From Thermoleophilaceae bacterium (GTDB lineage Bacteria; Actinomycetota; Thermoleophilia; Solirubrobacterales; Thermoleophilaceae): a stretch of DNA of 36,634 nucleotides. The DNA is taken from assembly GCA_025928265.1 (NCBI GenBank), contig JAICJV010000023.1, positions 1-36,634 on the forward strand, given 5' to 3'. The number at the start of each line of letters is the position of its first letter. Within the stretch, counting starts at the first letter, position 1. The notes under the pieces were generated by a model. It saw nothing but the letters and a program-made list of their open reading frames with translations, did no database searches and was not told the DNA's origin. Both the position numbers and the translations under genes were made by a program. This document shows positions 1-7,235 of the stretch, one piece after another.

Positions 1-591
1 GCGAAGGACCCGGCGCGCTACAAGCGCAGCTTCTTCGACGTCACGGTCGGCTCGAACGGGCTGAACGCCGCGCAGACGGGCTACGACTACGTGACCGGCT
101 TCGGCACGCCCAACGTGAAGAACCTCATCCCGGACGTGCAGGCGGTCGCGCCCGCGGTCGCGGGTAAGGGGGCGGGCGTCGGCTCGCTGAACGCCGGGTC
201 GCAGGCGCCGAAGTGCGCCGACCGCACCGCGCCCGTGACCCGCATCAAGGGCAAGCGGCGGGTCGGGCGCCACCGGATCTCGCTGCGCGGCATCTCACGC
301 GACAAGGGCTGCGGCGTGAAGGGCGCGGGCGCGATCCGGAAGGTCTACGTCTCGGTGGCGAAGACCGGCCGCCACCGCTGCGCGTTCATGAACCGTCGCG
401 GCCGCCTGACCAAGCGGCGCTCGTGTCGTCACCCGATCCTGCTGCCGGCGAAGGGCCACACGCGCTGGCGCTTCGCGAAGCGCGTCCACCTGCCGCGCGG
501 CAACTACCGGATCGAGGTCCGCGCGAAGGACACGACCGGCAACAAGGAACGCCCGCACAAGGTCAACACGATCAAGCGGCGTCTGCGCTGA
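1..591 (+). CDS. S53 (sedolisin/kumamolisin-type) serine peptidase, C-terminal part
   Basis: The frame is open from base 1, so the N-terminus and the catalytic Glu/Asp/Ser residues lie outside the window. Residues 13-37 read FFDVTVGSNG ... GYDYVTGFGTPNV. This matches the C-terminal calcium site of S53 peptidases (Asp-Val, then Gly-x-Gly/Asp, then the TGxGxP loop), so this is the tail of a secreted acid-type endopeptidase. After that domain come about 130 residues rich in Arg/Lys, with four Cys and a pattern ending in YRIEVRAKDTTGNKE. That pattern resembles the Ig-like domains appended to actinobacterial exoproteins. The family assignment rests on the short calcium-site segment only. The stop is TGA at 589-591, and tRNA-Cys follows 24 bases later. 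Confidence 0.75.
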   Translation, partial: AKDPARYKRSFFDVTVGSNGLNAAQTGYDYVTGFGTPNVKNLIPDVQAVAPAVAGKGAGVGSLNAGSQAPKCADRTAPVTRIKGKRRVGRHRISLRGISRDKGCGVKGAGAIRKVYVSVAKTGRHRCAFMNRRGRLTKRRSCRHPILLPAKGHTRWRFAKRVHLPRGNYRIEVRAKDTTGNKERPHKVNTIKRRLR

Positions 592-597
592 CCGCCG

Positions 598-603
598 TAG
601 GAT
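598..603 (+). promoter_or_regulatory. -10 box for tRNA-Cys
   Basis: TAGGAT (TAnnnT type) lies 12 bases before the mature tRNA 5' end, immediately after the peptidase stop codon. No clear -35 hexamer is seen. The assignment rests on position and on the similar box before tRNA-Val. Confidence 0.45.
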
Positions 604-615
604 GGAGGCGCCCCC

Positions 616-686
616 GGCGCCGTGGCGGAGTGGCTACGCAGCGGCCTGCAAAGCCGTTTACACCGGTTCGATTCCGGTCGGCGCCT
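616..686 (+). tRNA. tRNA-Cys (anticodon GCA)
   Basis: A 71-base cloverleaf. The acceptor arms GGCGCCG (616-622) and CGGCGCC (679-685) pair perfectly. The anticodon stem GCGGC/GCCGT surrounds the loop CTGCAAA, giving anticodon GCA. The T arm is ACCGG-TTCGATT-CCGGT. Discriminator base U73 is the identity base expected for tRNA-Cys. CCA is not encoded. The next gene starts only 27 bases downstream, so tRNA and mRNA may be cotranscribed. Confidence 0.95.
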
Positions 687-713
687 CTAAGAGACCTGTA
701 CGAAGGATGGTCT

Positions 714-1931
714 ATGGCGGCCGACCTGGCAGGCATACTGCCGGTCGTGACTTCTCCCGACACGCCTGCCCACGACGCGCCGACATCCCGCTCCTCAGTC
801 CTGCTGAGGCGAACGGCGGTGCTTCTCGGAGGAGTTGTCCTGGCGCTGAGCGCCGGCGCGGGATCGGCGCCGAAAGCGTCGGCCCTGTCCTGGACAACGG
901 GCTGCCACATCAACGTGGTCAACAACACGGATTACACGATGCATGTGTACGACAGCTACACGCACGGAGCGGGCGGTTCCAAGCCGCCGGTCGAATTTCC
1001 CGGCGACGTGAAACCCCATTCGCAGAGCGACAGCCACCCGTTCAGCTGGCTGAGCTTCGAGTGGTTGACTGCAAGCCAGCTGCCGTATTACAACCACTGC
1101 ACGGTCGATCTGTCATGGGAGTTGCAGACCGCTGACGGCAGCGGCTGGTCGCAGGGCCTGCGCACCTACGTGTATTCGCCGAACTCTGGTCATAACGCCG
1201 GTTTCGCCACAGTCTCCGGCGATTTTGCGGCTCGCACGGCGGTGGTCGCGTCCCCGCAAGACCACGGCGCCCTCGAAGACATGACCGTGACGGTCAACCC
1301 GCCGAGCGCAGCTGCGGCATCCGAGGCAACCGCTGCGGCAGCGAAGCGGGCCGGGGAGCCGAAGCGGCTGCCGGGCCTGCTGCGCCGCCGCGACCTGTCC
1401 GGCCGCACCTGGCGGCACGCCAAGGGGATCGGGGATGGGGGGCGTTTGGGGAAGATCCTGGTCGGCGCGAAGGTGCCGGCATCCTGCCAGGACGAGGACG
1501 AGAAGAGCACCGGGCCGTCACCGCAGGGCGAAGGGCTGTCGGCCTTCTCTCGAGGCAAGGGCCGCGAGATGGTCGGCGCAGCCCATGAGGTCTACGCGAC
1601 ACGCGGGCAGGCACGCCGCACGATCGATGCCGCGCTGTCGGTGCACAACATCCGCTGCCTGGCTCGGCTGCTGACTTCCAAGCACTACAACACCAGCGTG
1701 CACAGGCAACGGGCGTCGTTCACCCTGGCCGGCCGCAAGTTCATCCTCAACCGGCTGAAGGTTCGCACGCCACGCAAGGGCGGGCACCGACCCAGGATCG
1801 ACTATGTCGACGTCGTCGGGGTCCTGCATGCGAAAGCCAACGCCCTGTTGATCTTCACAAGCGCCTACCGGGCCCCGGAGACAGACGAGGAGCTGGCCGC
1901 GGTCTCAGCGGTCGTCCGTCGCCTGCCCTGA
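714..1931 (+). CDS. secreted protein of unknown function
   Basis: 405 residues from ATG 714, with GAAGGA at 702-707 as a well-placed ribosome binding site. A long polar N-region (about 30 residues) precedes a hydrophobic segment (RRTAVLLGGVVLALSAGAGSA) that acts as signal peptide or anchor. Residues about 60-165 form a beta-rich domain starting GCHINVVNNTDYTMHVYDS, with two Cys, PP and KPHS turns. This is loosely like the NNT-opening beta-sandwiches of aegerolysin-type proteins, but not enough to assign. An Ala-rich linker follows, then a C-terminal alpha/beta domain (about 270-405) with two Cys that I do not recognise. Base composition is less extremely GC-rich than the neighbours to the right, which fits later acquisition next to the tRNA. 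Confidence 0.8.
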   Translation: MAADLAGILPVVTSPDTPAHDAPTSRSSVLLRRTAVLLGGVVLALSAGAGSAPKASALSWTTGCHINVVNNTDYTMHVYDSYTHGAGGSKPPVEFPGDVKPHSQSDSHPFSWLSFEWLTASQLPYYNHCTVDLSWELQTADGSGWSQGLRTYVYSPNSGHNAGFATVSGDFAARTAVVASPQDHGALEDMTVTVNPPSAAAASEATAAAAKRAGEPKRLPGLLRRRDLSGRTWRHAKGIGDGGRLGKILVGAKVPASCQDEDEKSTGPSPQGEGLSAFSRGKGREMVGAAHEVYATRGQARRTIDAALSVHNIRCLARLLTSKHYNTSVHRQRASFTLAGRKFILNRLKVRTPRKGGHRPRIDYVDVVGVLHAKANALLIFTSAYRAPETDEELAAVSAVVRRLP

Positions 1932-1963
1932 CTGACGGGCTGCCGGCTGCGGCACACGCTGAG

Positions 1964-4309
1964 CTAGCCCGAGTCACCATCGCGCCGCGCCGGAAGGCGC
2001 AACCGCTTCAGCGCGACCGCGTTCAGCGCGACGATGATGCTCGAGCCGGCCATCGAGATGGCGCCGACCTCGGGGCGGAGGACGAAGCCGAGCGGCTCGA
2101 AGACACCGGCGGCCACTGGGAGCGCGAGGCTGTTGTAGCCGACCGCCCAGGCGAGGTTCTGGTGCATCTTGCGCACCGTCCCGCGACTGATCGTGATGGC
2201 GGTCGCGACGTCCAGCGGGTCCGAGCGCATCAACACGACGTCTGCGGTCTCGACGGCCACGTCGGTGCCGGCCCCGATGGCGATGCCGACGTCGGCGCGA
2301 GCGAGCGCCGGCGCGTCGTTGACGCCGTCGCCGACCATCGCGACCGTGCGGCCCTGGCTCTGGAGCTCCGCCACCTTCGCCGCCTTGTCCGCCGGCAGGA
2401 CCTCGGCGATGGCCTCTTCGATGCCGATCTCTGCGGCGACGCGCTCGGCCGTCGCGCGGCTGTCGCCCGACAGCATGACCGGGGTCACGCCCTGCTCGCG
2501 CAGCGCACGGACGGCCTCTGCGGACGTCGCCCGGGGTGCGTCCGCGACGGCGATGACCGCGGCCGCCGTGCCGTCGATGGCCACCTGCACGCTCGTGCGG
2601 CCCTCGCCGGCGAGCTCGTCAGACCGAGCGGCGAGACCGTCGCGGGCGATGCGCTCGCGCTCGAGCAGCGCGGCATTTCCCACCGCAAGCCGGCGCCCGT
2701 CGACGGTGGCGAGCAGCCCGTGCCCGGGCACCGCTTCGAAGCTCTCGGGTTGCGGCGGGTCGAGTCCGCGCTGCTTGGCCGCGTTGACGATCGCCTCGGC
2801 GAGCGGGTGCTCCGAGTCGCCCTCGGCGGCCGCGACCAGGCGCAGCACCTCGTTCTCGTCGACGCCGTCCGTGGTCGCGATCTCCACGACCTCGGGCTCG
2901 CCGCGGGTAAGCGTTCCGGTCTTGTCGAAGATGACTGTGTCGAGTGACGCCGCCCGCTCCAGCGCCATCGCCTGCTTGAAGAGGATGCCGCGCTGCGCAC
3001 CGAGGCCGGTCCCGACCATGATGGCCGTCGGGGTCGCGAGCCCGAGCGCGTCCGGGCAGGTGATGACCACGACGGTGATGGCGAACAGCAGCGACTCCTG
3101 GACGTCGCGGCCCACGACGAAGTTCCAGACGACGAACGTCAGCGTGCCTCCCGCGAGCGCGACCAGCACCAGCCAGAACGCGGCTCTGTCGGCAAGTCGC
3201 TGGCCCGGCGCCTTCGAGTTCTGCGCCTCCTGGACCAGCTTCACGATGTGTGCGAGCGCGGTGTCCGAACCGACCGCGCTCGCGCGCGCCCGCAGGGTGC
3301 CGTTCTTGTTGATGGTCGCGCCGACGAGCGCGTCGCCGGGCGCCTTCGTGACGGGCAGGCTCTCGCCGGTGACAGTCGATTCGTCGACCTGGCTCTCGCC
3401 CTCCTCGACCATCGCGTCGACAGGGACCTTCGAGCCGGGTCGGATGAGGAGCAGGTCGCCCACGTGCACTTCGGCGGTCGGGACCTCGACGGGCTCGCTG
3501 TCGCGGATGACAACGGCCTTCGGCGGTGCAAGGTCGAGCAGCGCTCGGACGGCATCGTTGGCGCCACCACGAGCGCGCATCTCGAACCAGTGGCCGAGGA
3601 GCACGAACGACGCCAGCATCCCGGCCGACTCGTAGAAGACGTCGCCGTCGATGAAGAACGTCGCGGCGACGGAGTACACCCACGCGGTGCCGATGGCCAC
3701 AGCAACCAGCACCATCATGTCGAGCGTCCGGTTGCGCAGCGCGTTCACCGCACCGGTGAAGAAGATGGTCGATGCGTAGAAGACGATGGGCAGGCTCAGC
3801 AGGAACTGCCATACCTCGCGATCGATGCCGAACGGGGTCGCCACCTCGCTGCCGAGCAGGTTCGTGCCCACCGTCGACCAGAGGACGATCGGGATGGTGA
3901 AGGACAGCGCGACCAGGAAGCGGTTGCGCATGTCGCGCGCCATCGCGTCCATCGACATCCCGGCGTGGCCACCGTGACCATGCCCGTGGGCGTCGTCGGC
4001 GCGTTCGACCGCAGCTTCGTCGTGCGGGCCGTGGTCCGGCGAGACCAGCGGGTCGCAGACATGACCAGGCACGGATTGGCCGGAGCAGTGGTAGCCGCAC
4101 TCCTCGACCCAGCCGCGGAGCTCGTCGATCGAGGTCTGCGCGGGGTCGAACGTCACCGTTGCGGTCTGCGCAACCGGGTTCGCGTCGACCCCGAGAACGC
4201 CCGGGCGGCCCCCGAGCACACGCTCTACGAGCGCTTTCTCAGTCGCGTAGTGCAGACCGCCGACGTGGACGACGACCGACTGCGGCTCGGTCGTGACTGT
4301 TGCGCTCAT
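1964..4309 (-). CDS. heavy-metal (copper-type) P1B ATPase
   Basis: 781 residues from ATG 4309; an upstream GTG at 4330 lies inside the operator and is rejected. It exports metal ions across the membrane using ATP. Order: an HMA-like fold (5-72) lacking the CxxC metal site, a C71/C75/C85 cluster, a His-rich stretch (93-115), paired membrane helices, the actuator TGES loop, a sixth-helix motif C418-P419-D420, phosphorylation site D462 in DKTGT, an HP motif, GDGVND, then YN and MAGSS in the last helices. The YN/MxxSS pair fits copper-group pumps. CPD replaces the usual CPC or CPH. The HWFEMRARG segment and His-rich N-terminus look CopB-like. Copper specificity is inferred from the operator and helix motifs; Cu(I) versus Cu(II) or another metal is open. 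Confidence 0.93.
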   Translation of the reverse strand: MSATVTTEPQSVVVHVGGLHYATEKALVERVLGGRPGVLGVDANPVAQTATVTFDPAQTSIDELRGWVEECGYHCSGQSVPGHVCDPLVSPDHGPHDEAAVERADDAHGHGHGGHAGMSMDAMARDMRNRFLVALSFTIPIVLWSTVGTNLLGSEVATPFGIDREVWQFLLSLPIVFYASTIFFTGAVNALRNRTLDMMVLVAVAIGTAWVYSVAATFFIDGDVFYESAGMLASFVLLGHWFEMRARGGANDAVRALLDLAPPKAVVIRDSEPVEVPTAEVHVGDLLLIRPGSKVPVDAMVEEGESQVDESTVTGESLPVTKAPGDALVGATINKNGTLRARASAVGSDTALAHIVKLVQEAQNSKAPGQRLADRAAFWLVLVALAGGTLTFVVWNFVVGRDVQESLLFAITVVVITCPDALGLATPTAIMVGTGLGAQRGILFKQAMALERAASLDTVIFDKTGTLTRGEPEVVEIATTDGVDENEVLRLVAAAEGDSEHPLAEAIVNAAKQRGLDPPQPESFEAVPGHGLLATVDGRRLAVGNAALLERERIARDGLAARSDELAGEGRTSVQVAIDGTAAAVIAVADAPRATSAEAVRALREQGVTPVMLSGDSRATAERVAAEIGIEEAIAEVLPADKAAKVAELQSQGRTVAMVGDGVNDAPALARADVGIAIGAGTDVAVETADVVLMRSDPLDVATAITISRGTVRKMHQNLAWAVGYNSLALPVAAGVFEPLGFVLRPEVGAISMAGSSIIVALNAVALKRLRLPARRDGDSG

Positions 4310-4317
4310 GGCTCGAT

Positions 4318-4344
4318 AGTATACCCCCACTGGGTATGAGACAA
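4318..4344 (-). promoter_or_regulatory. promoter of the P1B ATPase gene
   Basis: On the minus strand, TTGTCT (4344-4339) is followed after 15 bases by TATACT (4323-4318), and the ATG lies 8 bases further on. The predicted start of transcription falls within two bases of the ATG, so the mRNA would be leaderless. No Shine-Dalgarno sequence is visible. The -35 match is partial (4 of 6) and the spacer is short. Confidence 0.55.
4321..4337 (-). promoter_or_regulatory. CsoR-like copper operator
   Basis: ATACCC-CCACT-GGGTAT is a perfect 6+5+6 inverted repeat. It matches the GC-rich palindromes bounded by ATA/TAT that the copper sensor CsoR binds. It overlaps the -10 box, so an apo-repressor here would block RNA polymerase, and copper would release it. 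No csoR gene is in the window. Confidence 0.65.
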
Positions 4345-4454
4345 GGGTCGTCGGCCAGGCCGGTGCATAAGCGCGTTCTCATTCGGCTCGCGTGAGTTTT
4401 CCGCCGAACCCTCATTTCAGGAGGCGGGAAGTCGTTCACGACCAAGGAGCTGGG

Positions 4455-5030
4455 ATGAGACGAATGCTTTTGATGCTCGCGCTGGTCGCTCTGGCCGCGC
4501 TGGCGATCGGGACCGCCAACGTGCTCGCCGATGACGGGCAGGGCGACCACCACGACGGCGATCAGGCCGCGCAGTGCACGACGCAGCCGACGACCTCGCA
4601 GGGCGACGACCAGCAGCGCGACAACAAGGTCCTGCGCCGCGACGAGTCGGGCACGTCCGGGGACGACAACGAGCAGGGCACGTCCGGGGACGACAACGAG
4701 CAGGGCGACCAGGGCGACGACGACATGAGCGGCGATCGTGGCGACGACAACATGTGCGGCGACCAGGGCGACGACCACATGAACGGCGGTCCCGGCGACG
4801 ACGTGATGAACGGCGGCCCCGGTAACGACGTCGAGAACGGCCAGGCCGGCGACGACACCGAGACCGGCGGCAGCGGCCGGGACGTGCTCAACGGCGGCCC
4901 GGGCAACGACAGGATCAACGCCCGCGACGGCCAGCGCGACCGCATCAACTGCGGCACCGGCAACGACCGCGTCCGCGCGGATCGCAAGGACCGCGTCGCT
5001 CGCAACTGCGAGCACGTCAAGCGCTCCTAG
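4455..5030 (+). CDS. secreted RTX-type calcium-binding repeat protein
   Basis: 191 residues. ATG 4455 is chosen because AAGGAG (4444-4449) precedes it at 5 bases and a signal peptide (RRMLLMLALVALAALAIGTANVLA) starts there. The mature part is extremely acidic. Tandem GGPGDDxMN / GGPGNDxxN nonapeptides (about 110-160) are the glycine/aspartate calcium-binding turns of hemolysin-type proteins. A final block (CGTGNDRVRADRKDRVARNCEHV) is a common end module of such proteins in high-GC actinobacteria. A perfect 27-base tandem duplication (4649-4702) encodes GTSGDDNEQ twice. The protein is likely cell-surface or secreted, folding on calcium outside the cell. Its specific function is unknown. Confidence 0.85.
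   Translation: MRRMLLMLALVALAALAIGTANVLADDGQGDHHDGDQAAQCTTQPTTSQGDDQQRDNKVLRRDESGTSGDDNEQGTSGDDNEQGDQGDDDMSGDRGDDNMCGDQGDDHMNGGPGDDVMNGGPGNDVENGQAGDDTETGGSGRDVLNGGPGNDRINARDGQRDRINCGTGNDRVRADRKDRVARNCEHVKRS
4649..4702 (+). repeat. 27-base tandem duplication
   Basis: Two perfect in-frame 27-base copies (4649-4675 and 4676-4702) inside the RTX-type gene encode nine residues each. They look like a recent slippage or unequal-crossover expansion. Confidence 0.9.
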
Positions 5031-5062
5031 GCGCAGCCCCTCGCGCCAGCGGAGAAAGGCAG

Positions 5063-5098
5063 CGGAGGGCCCGCCGTGACGGCGGGCCCTCCGTCTTG
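5063..5098. terminator. bidirectional intrinsic terminator
   Basis: A perfect 14-bp stem (5063-5076 with 5080-5093) has a 3-base loop. It sits between the convergent RTX-type gene and the small membrane-protein gene. The plus-strand tail is GTCTTGCT and the minus-strand tail contains CTTTCT, so it can serve both genes, although neither T-tract is long. Confidence 0.75.
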
Positions 5099-5106
5099 CT
5101 CTGGCG

Positions 5107-5352
5107 CTAGAGCGGCCGCCGCGGCCGACGCTGCAGCTCGGCCACGAGGTCGTCGCCGATCTCCGGCTTGCCGAGCCGGCGGCGGAGCTCGTTGCGGGCC
5201 TCGATCATCTCGTCGATGTCGTGTTCCTCGATCTCGGCCTCGGCCTCGTGGTCGCGCGGGCTCTGGCCGGCGAGGAGGCGCGGCCGCACCGGATTTGCCA
5301 TGAAGACGATCAGCACGAACAGCACCGCGACGAGTAAGAGGATTGCGACCAT
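5107..5352 (-). CDS. small single-pass membrane protein
   Basis: 81 residues from ATG 5352. Residues 1-19 (MVAILLLVAVLFVLIVFMA) form one membrane helix. Residues 36-60 are charged and helix-prone (EAEAEIEEHDIDEMIEARNELRRRLGKPE), ending in an Arg/Pro-rich tail, so this looks like a membrane-anchored cytoplasmic helical hairpin. A much longer frame continues upstream on this strand, but it is antisense to the neighbouring glycosyltransferase and is not credible. A TACACT box (5374-5369) could serve as its -10, 16 bases before the ATG. No known family is recognised. It is divergent from the glycosyltransferase operon. Confidence 0.7.
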   Translation of the reverse strand: MVAILLLVAVLFVLIVFMANPVRPRLLAGQSPRDHEAEAEIEEHDIDEMIEARNELRRRLGKPEIGDDLVAELQRRPRRPL

Positions 5353-5384
5353 CGCCGCCACCCCGCCGAGTGTAGGCCCGCGAG

Positions 5385-5390
5385 TAGCAT
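5385..5390 (+). promoter_or_regulatory. -10 box for leaderless glycosyltransferase mRNA
   Basis: TAGCAT lies exactly 7 bases before GTG 5398, so the predicted first transcribed base is the start codon itself. There is no ribosome binding site, which supports leaderless translation. Confidence 0.5.
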
Positions 5391-5397
5391 CGCGCAC

Positions 5398-6522
5398 GTG
5401 CTGGAGACGCCAACCGGGCTCGCGCCGCGTGTCCTGATCCTCACAACCGACATCGGCGAGGGCCACGACCTCCCCGCCCGGCAGCTCGCGGAAGGGCTGG
5501 CCGCCGAGTGCCCGGGCGCCAGGGTCGCGGTCGCCGATGGCCTGGCGGCGATGGGCCGCCTCGTCAGCGCCGTCATCAAGGATCAGTCGCGCATCATCTT
5601 CGAGATGCCCACCTGGGTCTGGAACGTCGAGCACTGGCTGGCCATCCATTTCCCGCCCACGCGCTGGCTCGCGAAGACGCTGAACTACACGTTCGGCCAT
5701 CGCGGGCTGCTGCGGCTCATCCGCGATCACGCACCCGACCTGATCGTCTCGACCTATCCCGGCACGACCATGGTGCTCGGCATGCTGCGTGAGCGTGGCA
5801 AGCTCGACGTCCCCTGCGTGGGCGCGATCACCGACCTCGCGGAGCTGCGCTTCTGGGCCCAGCCCGGAGTCGATCTGCACCTGGTCACGCACGTCGAGTC
5901 GATTCCGGAGGTCGAGCGCATTGCGCCCGGTACGACCACGCGCTGGGTGCGCGGGCTCACCTCGCCCGGGTTCACCGAGCGCGCCGACGCGGGCGCCGCA
6001 CGCCGCGAATTCGGGCTGACCGAGGGCACACCCGCGATCGTGGTCTCCGGCGGCGGCTGGGGGGTGGGGGACCTCGAGGGAGCCGTGCGCGAATCGCTTC
6101 GCATCGACGGCGCCCGCGTGGTGATCCTCTGCGGCCGCAACGACGAGCTGAAGGCACGCATGGACGCTGCGTTCGGCGCCGAGGCGCGCGTGCACGTGTC
6201 GGGCTTCACGACCCTGATGAGCGAGCTGTTCGCCGCCGCGGACGTGCTCGTCCACTCGACCGCCGGCCTCACGGTGCTCGAGGCGTGGATCCGCGGCTGC
6301 CGCGTCGTCTCCTACGGCTGGGGCGTGGCGCACATCCGCGCGAACAACGCAGCCTTCGCCGAGCACCGCATCGCGCGCGTGGCGCTCACGCGCGCGGAGC
6401 TGGCGGCGGCGCTGCGCGAGGCGCTGGCCGAGCCGCGCGTCGAGCGGCACGAGACGTTCGCGGCGCTGCCGTCGGCGGCGTCGGCGGTGCTGGATGCGCT
6501 GCCTGCGGGGAGGGCGGCCTGA
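5398..6522 (+). CDS. MurG/MGDG-synthase-like glycosyltransferase (GT28 type)
   Basis: 374 residues from GTG 5398. It probably transfers a sugar from a UDP-sugar to a lipid acceptor on the inner face of the membrane. The N-terminal half opens with LILTTDIGEGHDLPARQLAEGL, the GxGH acceptor loop of the MurG/diacylglycerol glucosyltransferase family. The C-terminal half has a second nucleotide-binding fold: IVVSGGGWGVGDLE (about 220), then FAAADVLVHSTAGLTVLEAW and a GWGVAHIRANNAAF segment that fits the UDP-sugar site. The length suits processive glycolipid synthases (about 370-400). It overlaps the downstream deacetylase by 4 bases. The exact acceptor (diacylglycerol, undecaprenyl lipid or other) cannot be read from the sequence. 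Confidence 0.88.
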   Translation: MLETPTGLAPRVLILTTDIGEGHDLPARQLAEGLAAECPGARVAVADGLAAMGRLVSAVIKDQSRIIFEMPTWVWNVEHWLAIHFPPTRWLAKTLNYTFGHRGLLRLIRDHAPDLIVSTYPGTTMVLGMLRERGKLDVPCVGAITDLAELRFWAQPGVDLHLVTHVESIPEVERIAPGTTTRWVRGLTSPGFTERADAGAARREFGLTEGTPAIVVSGGGWGVGDLEGAVRESLRIDGARVVILCGRNDELKARMDAAFGAEARVHVSGFTTLMSELFAAADVLVHSTAGLTVLEAWIRGCRVVSYGWGVAHIRANNAAFAEHRIARVALTRAELAAALREALAEPRVERHETFAALPSAASAVLDALPAGRAA

Positions 6523-7235
6523 CGCGCCGTGCGCTCGCGGCGGCCGCCACCGTCGCATGGTTCGGTCCGGGACTCGCGCCCCACGCGCCTTCGGTTGCCC
6601 GTGCCCTGGGGATCCGGCGGCGACTCGCAACGAACGGCGTCGTGCTCACCTTCGACGACGGCCCGCACCCCGAGGGAACGCCAGCGGTGCTCGAGGCGCT
6701 GGGCGACACGCCCGCGGTGTTCTTCCTCGTCGGCGAGCAGGTCGAGCGCCACCCGGAGCTGGCCGCGGAGATCGCCGCCGCGGGCCACGAGATCGCGCTG
6801 CACGGCTACCGCCACCACAACCAGATGCGCGTCACGCCCAGCGCGCTCAAGGACGACCTCGAGCGCGCGACCGACGCCATTGCGCGCGCCACCGGCAGGA
6901 CGCCGGCGCTCTACCGCCCGCCGTACGGCATCTTCACCCCGGCAGGGCTCGCGCTCGCGCGCCGCAACGGCTGGCTGCCGCTCCTGTGGTCGCGCTGGGG
7001 CCGCGACTGGCGCGCGAACACCGACGGCGCGGAGATCGCACTGCTCGCCACGCGCGATCTGCAGGCCGGCGACGTGATCCTCCTCCACGACGCCGACTGG
7101 TACAGCTCATCCGGCTCGCACCGGAGGACGGCCGAGGCCGTGCCGCGAATCCTCGAGGCGATCGAAGCGCGCGGCCTCTACCCGACCGGATCGGGATCGG
7201 GATCCACCGAGGGCGTCCTGACCCACTCGACGTAG
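6519..7235 (+). CDS. polysaccharide deacetylase (NodB homology domain)
   Basis: 238 residues if translation starts at CTG 6519. No ATG, GTG or TTG in frame gives a sensible N-terminus. CTG overlaps the upstream stop (CTGA), and GGGGAGGG (6507-6514) sits 4 bases before it. The five NodB motifs are present: TFDDGP (from residue 44), HGYRHHN (metal-binding His), RPPYG, the W-rich LLWSRWGRDW, and VILLHD. It likely removes N- or O-acetyl groups from a sugar polymer or glycolipid and needs a divalent metal. A short hydrophobic N-terminus may be a weak membrane anchor. Coupling to the glycosyltransferase suggests a shared glycan. The 3' end overlaps the convergent epimerase gene by 58 bases. Confidence 0.85.
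   Translation: MTRRALAAAATVAWFGPGLAPHAPSVARALGIRRRLATNGVVLTFDDGPHPEGTPAVLEALGDTPAVFFLVGEQVERHPELAAEIAAAGHEIALHGYRHHNQMRVTPSALKDDLERATDAIARATGRTPALYRPPYGIFTPAGLALARRNGWLPLLWSRWGRDWRANTDGAEIALLATRDLQAGDVILLHDADWYSSSGSHRRTAEAVPRILEAIEARGLYPTGSGSGSTEGVLTHST

Noticed and set aside
660-690. Phage or island attachment site at the tRNA-Cys 3' end
   Set aside because: No second copy of the tRNA 3' sequence and no integrase gene were found in the window.
4310-4330. GTG 4330 as the start of the P1B ATPase
   Set aside because: It lies within the operator and upstream of the predicted transcription start; ATG 4309 fits the promoter geometry.
4239-5015. Val/Ala-rich minus-strand frame opposite the RTX-type gene
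   Set aside because: It mirrors the acidic Gly/Asp repeats read backwards and has no ribosome binding site. The plus-strand gene has a good one and a signal peptide.
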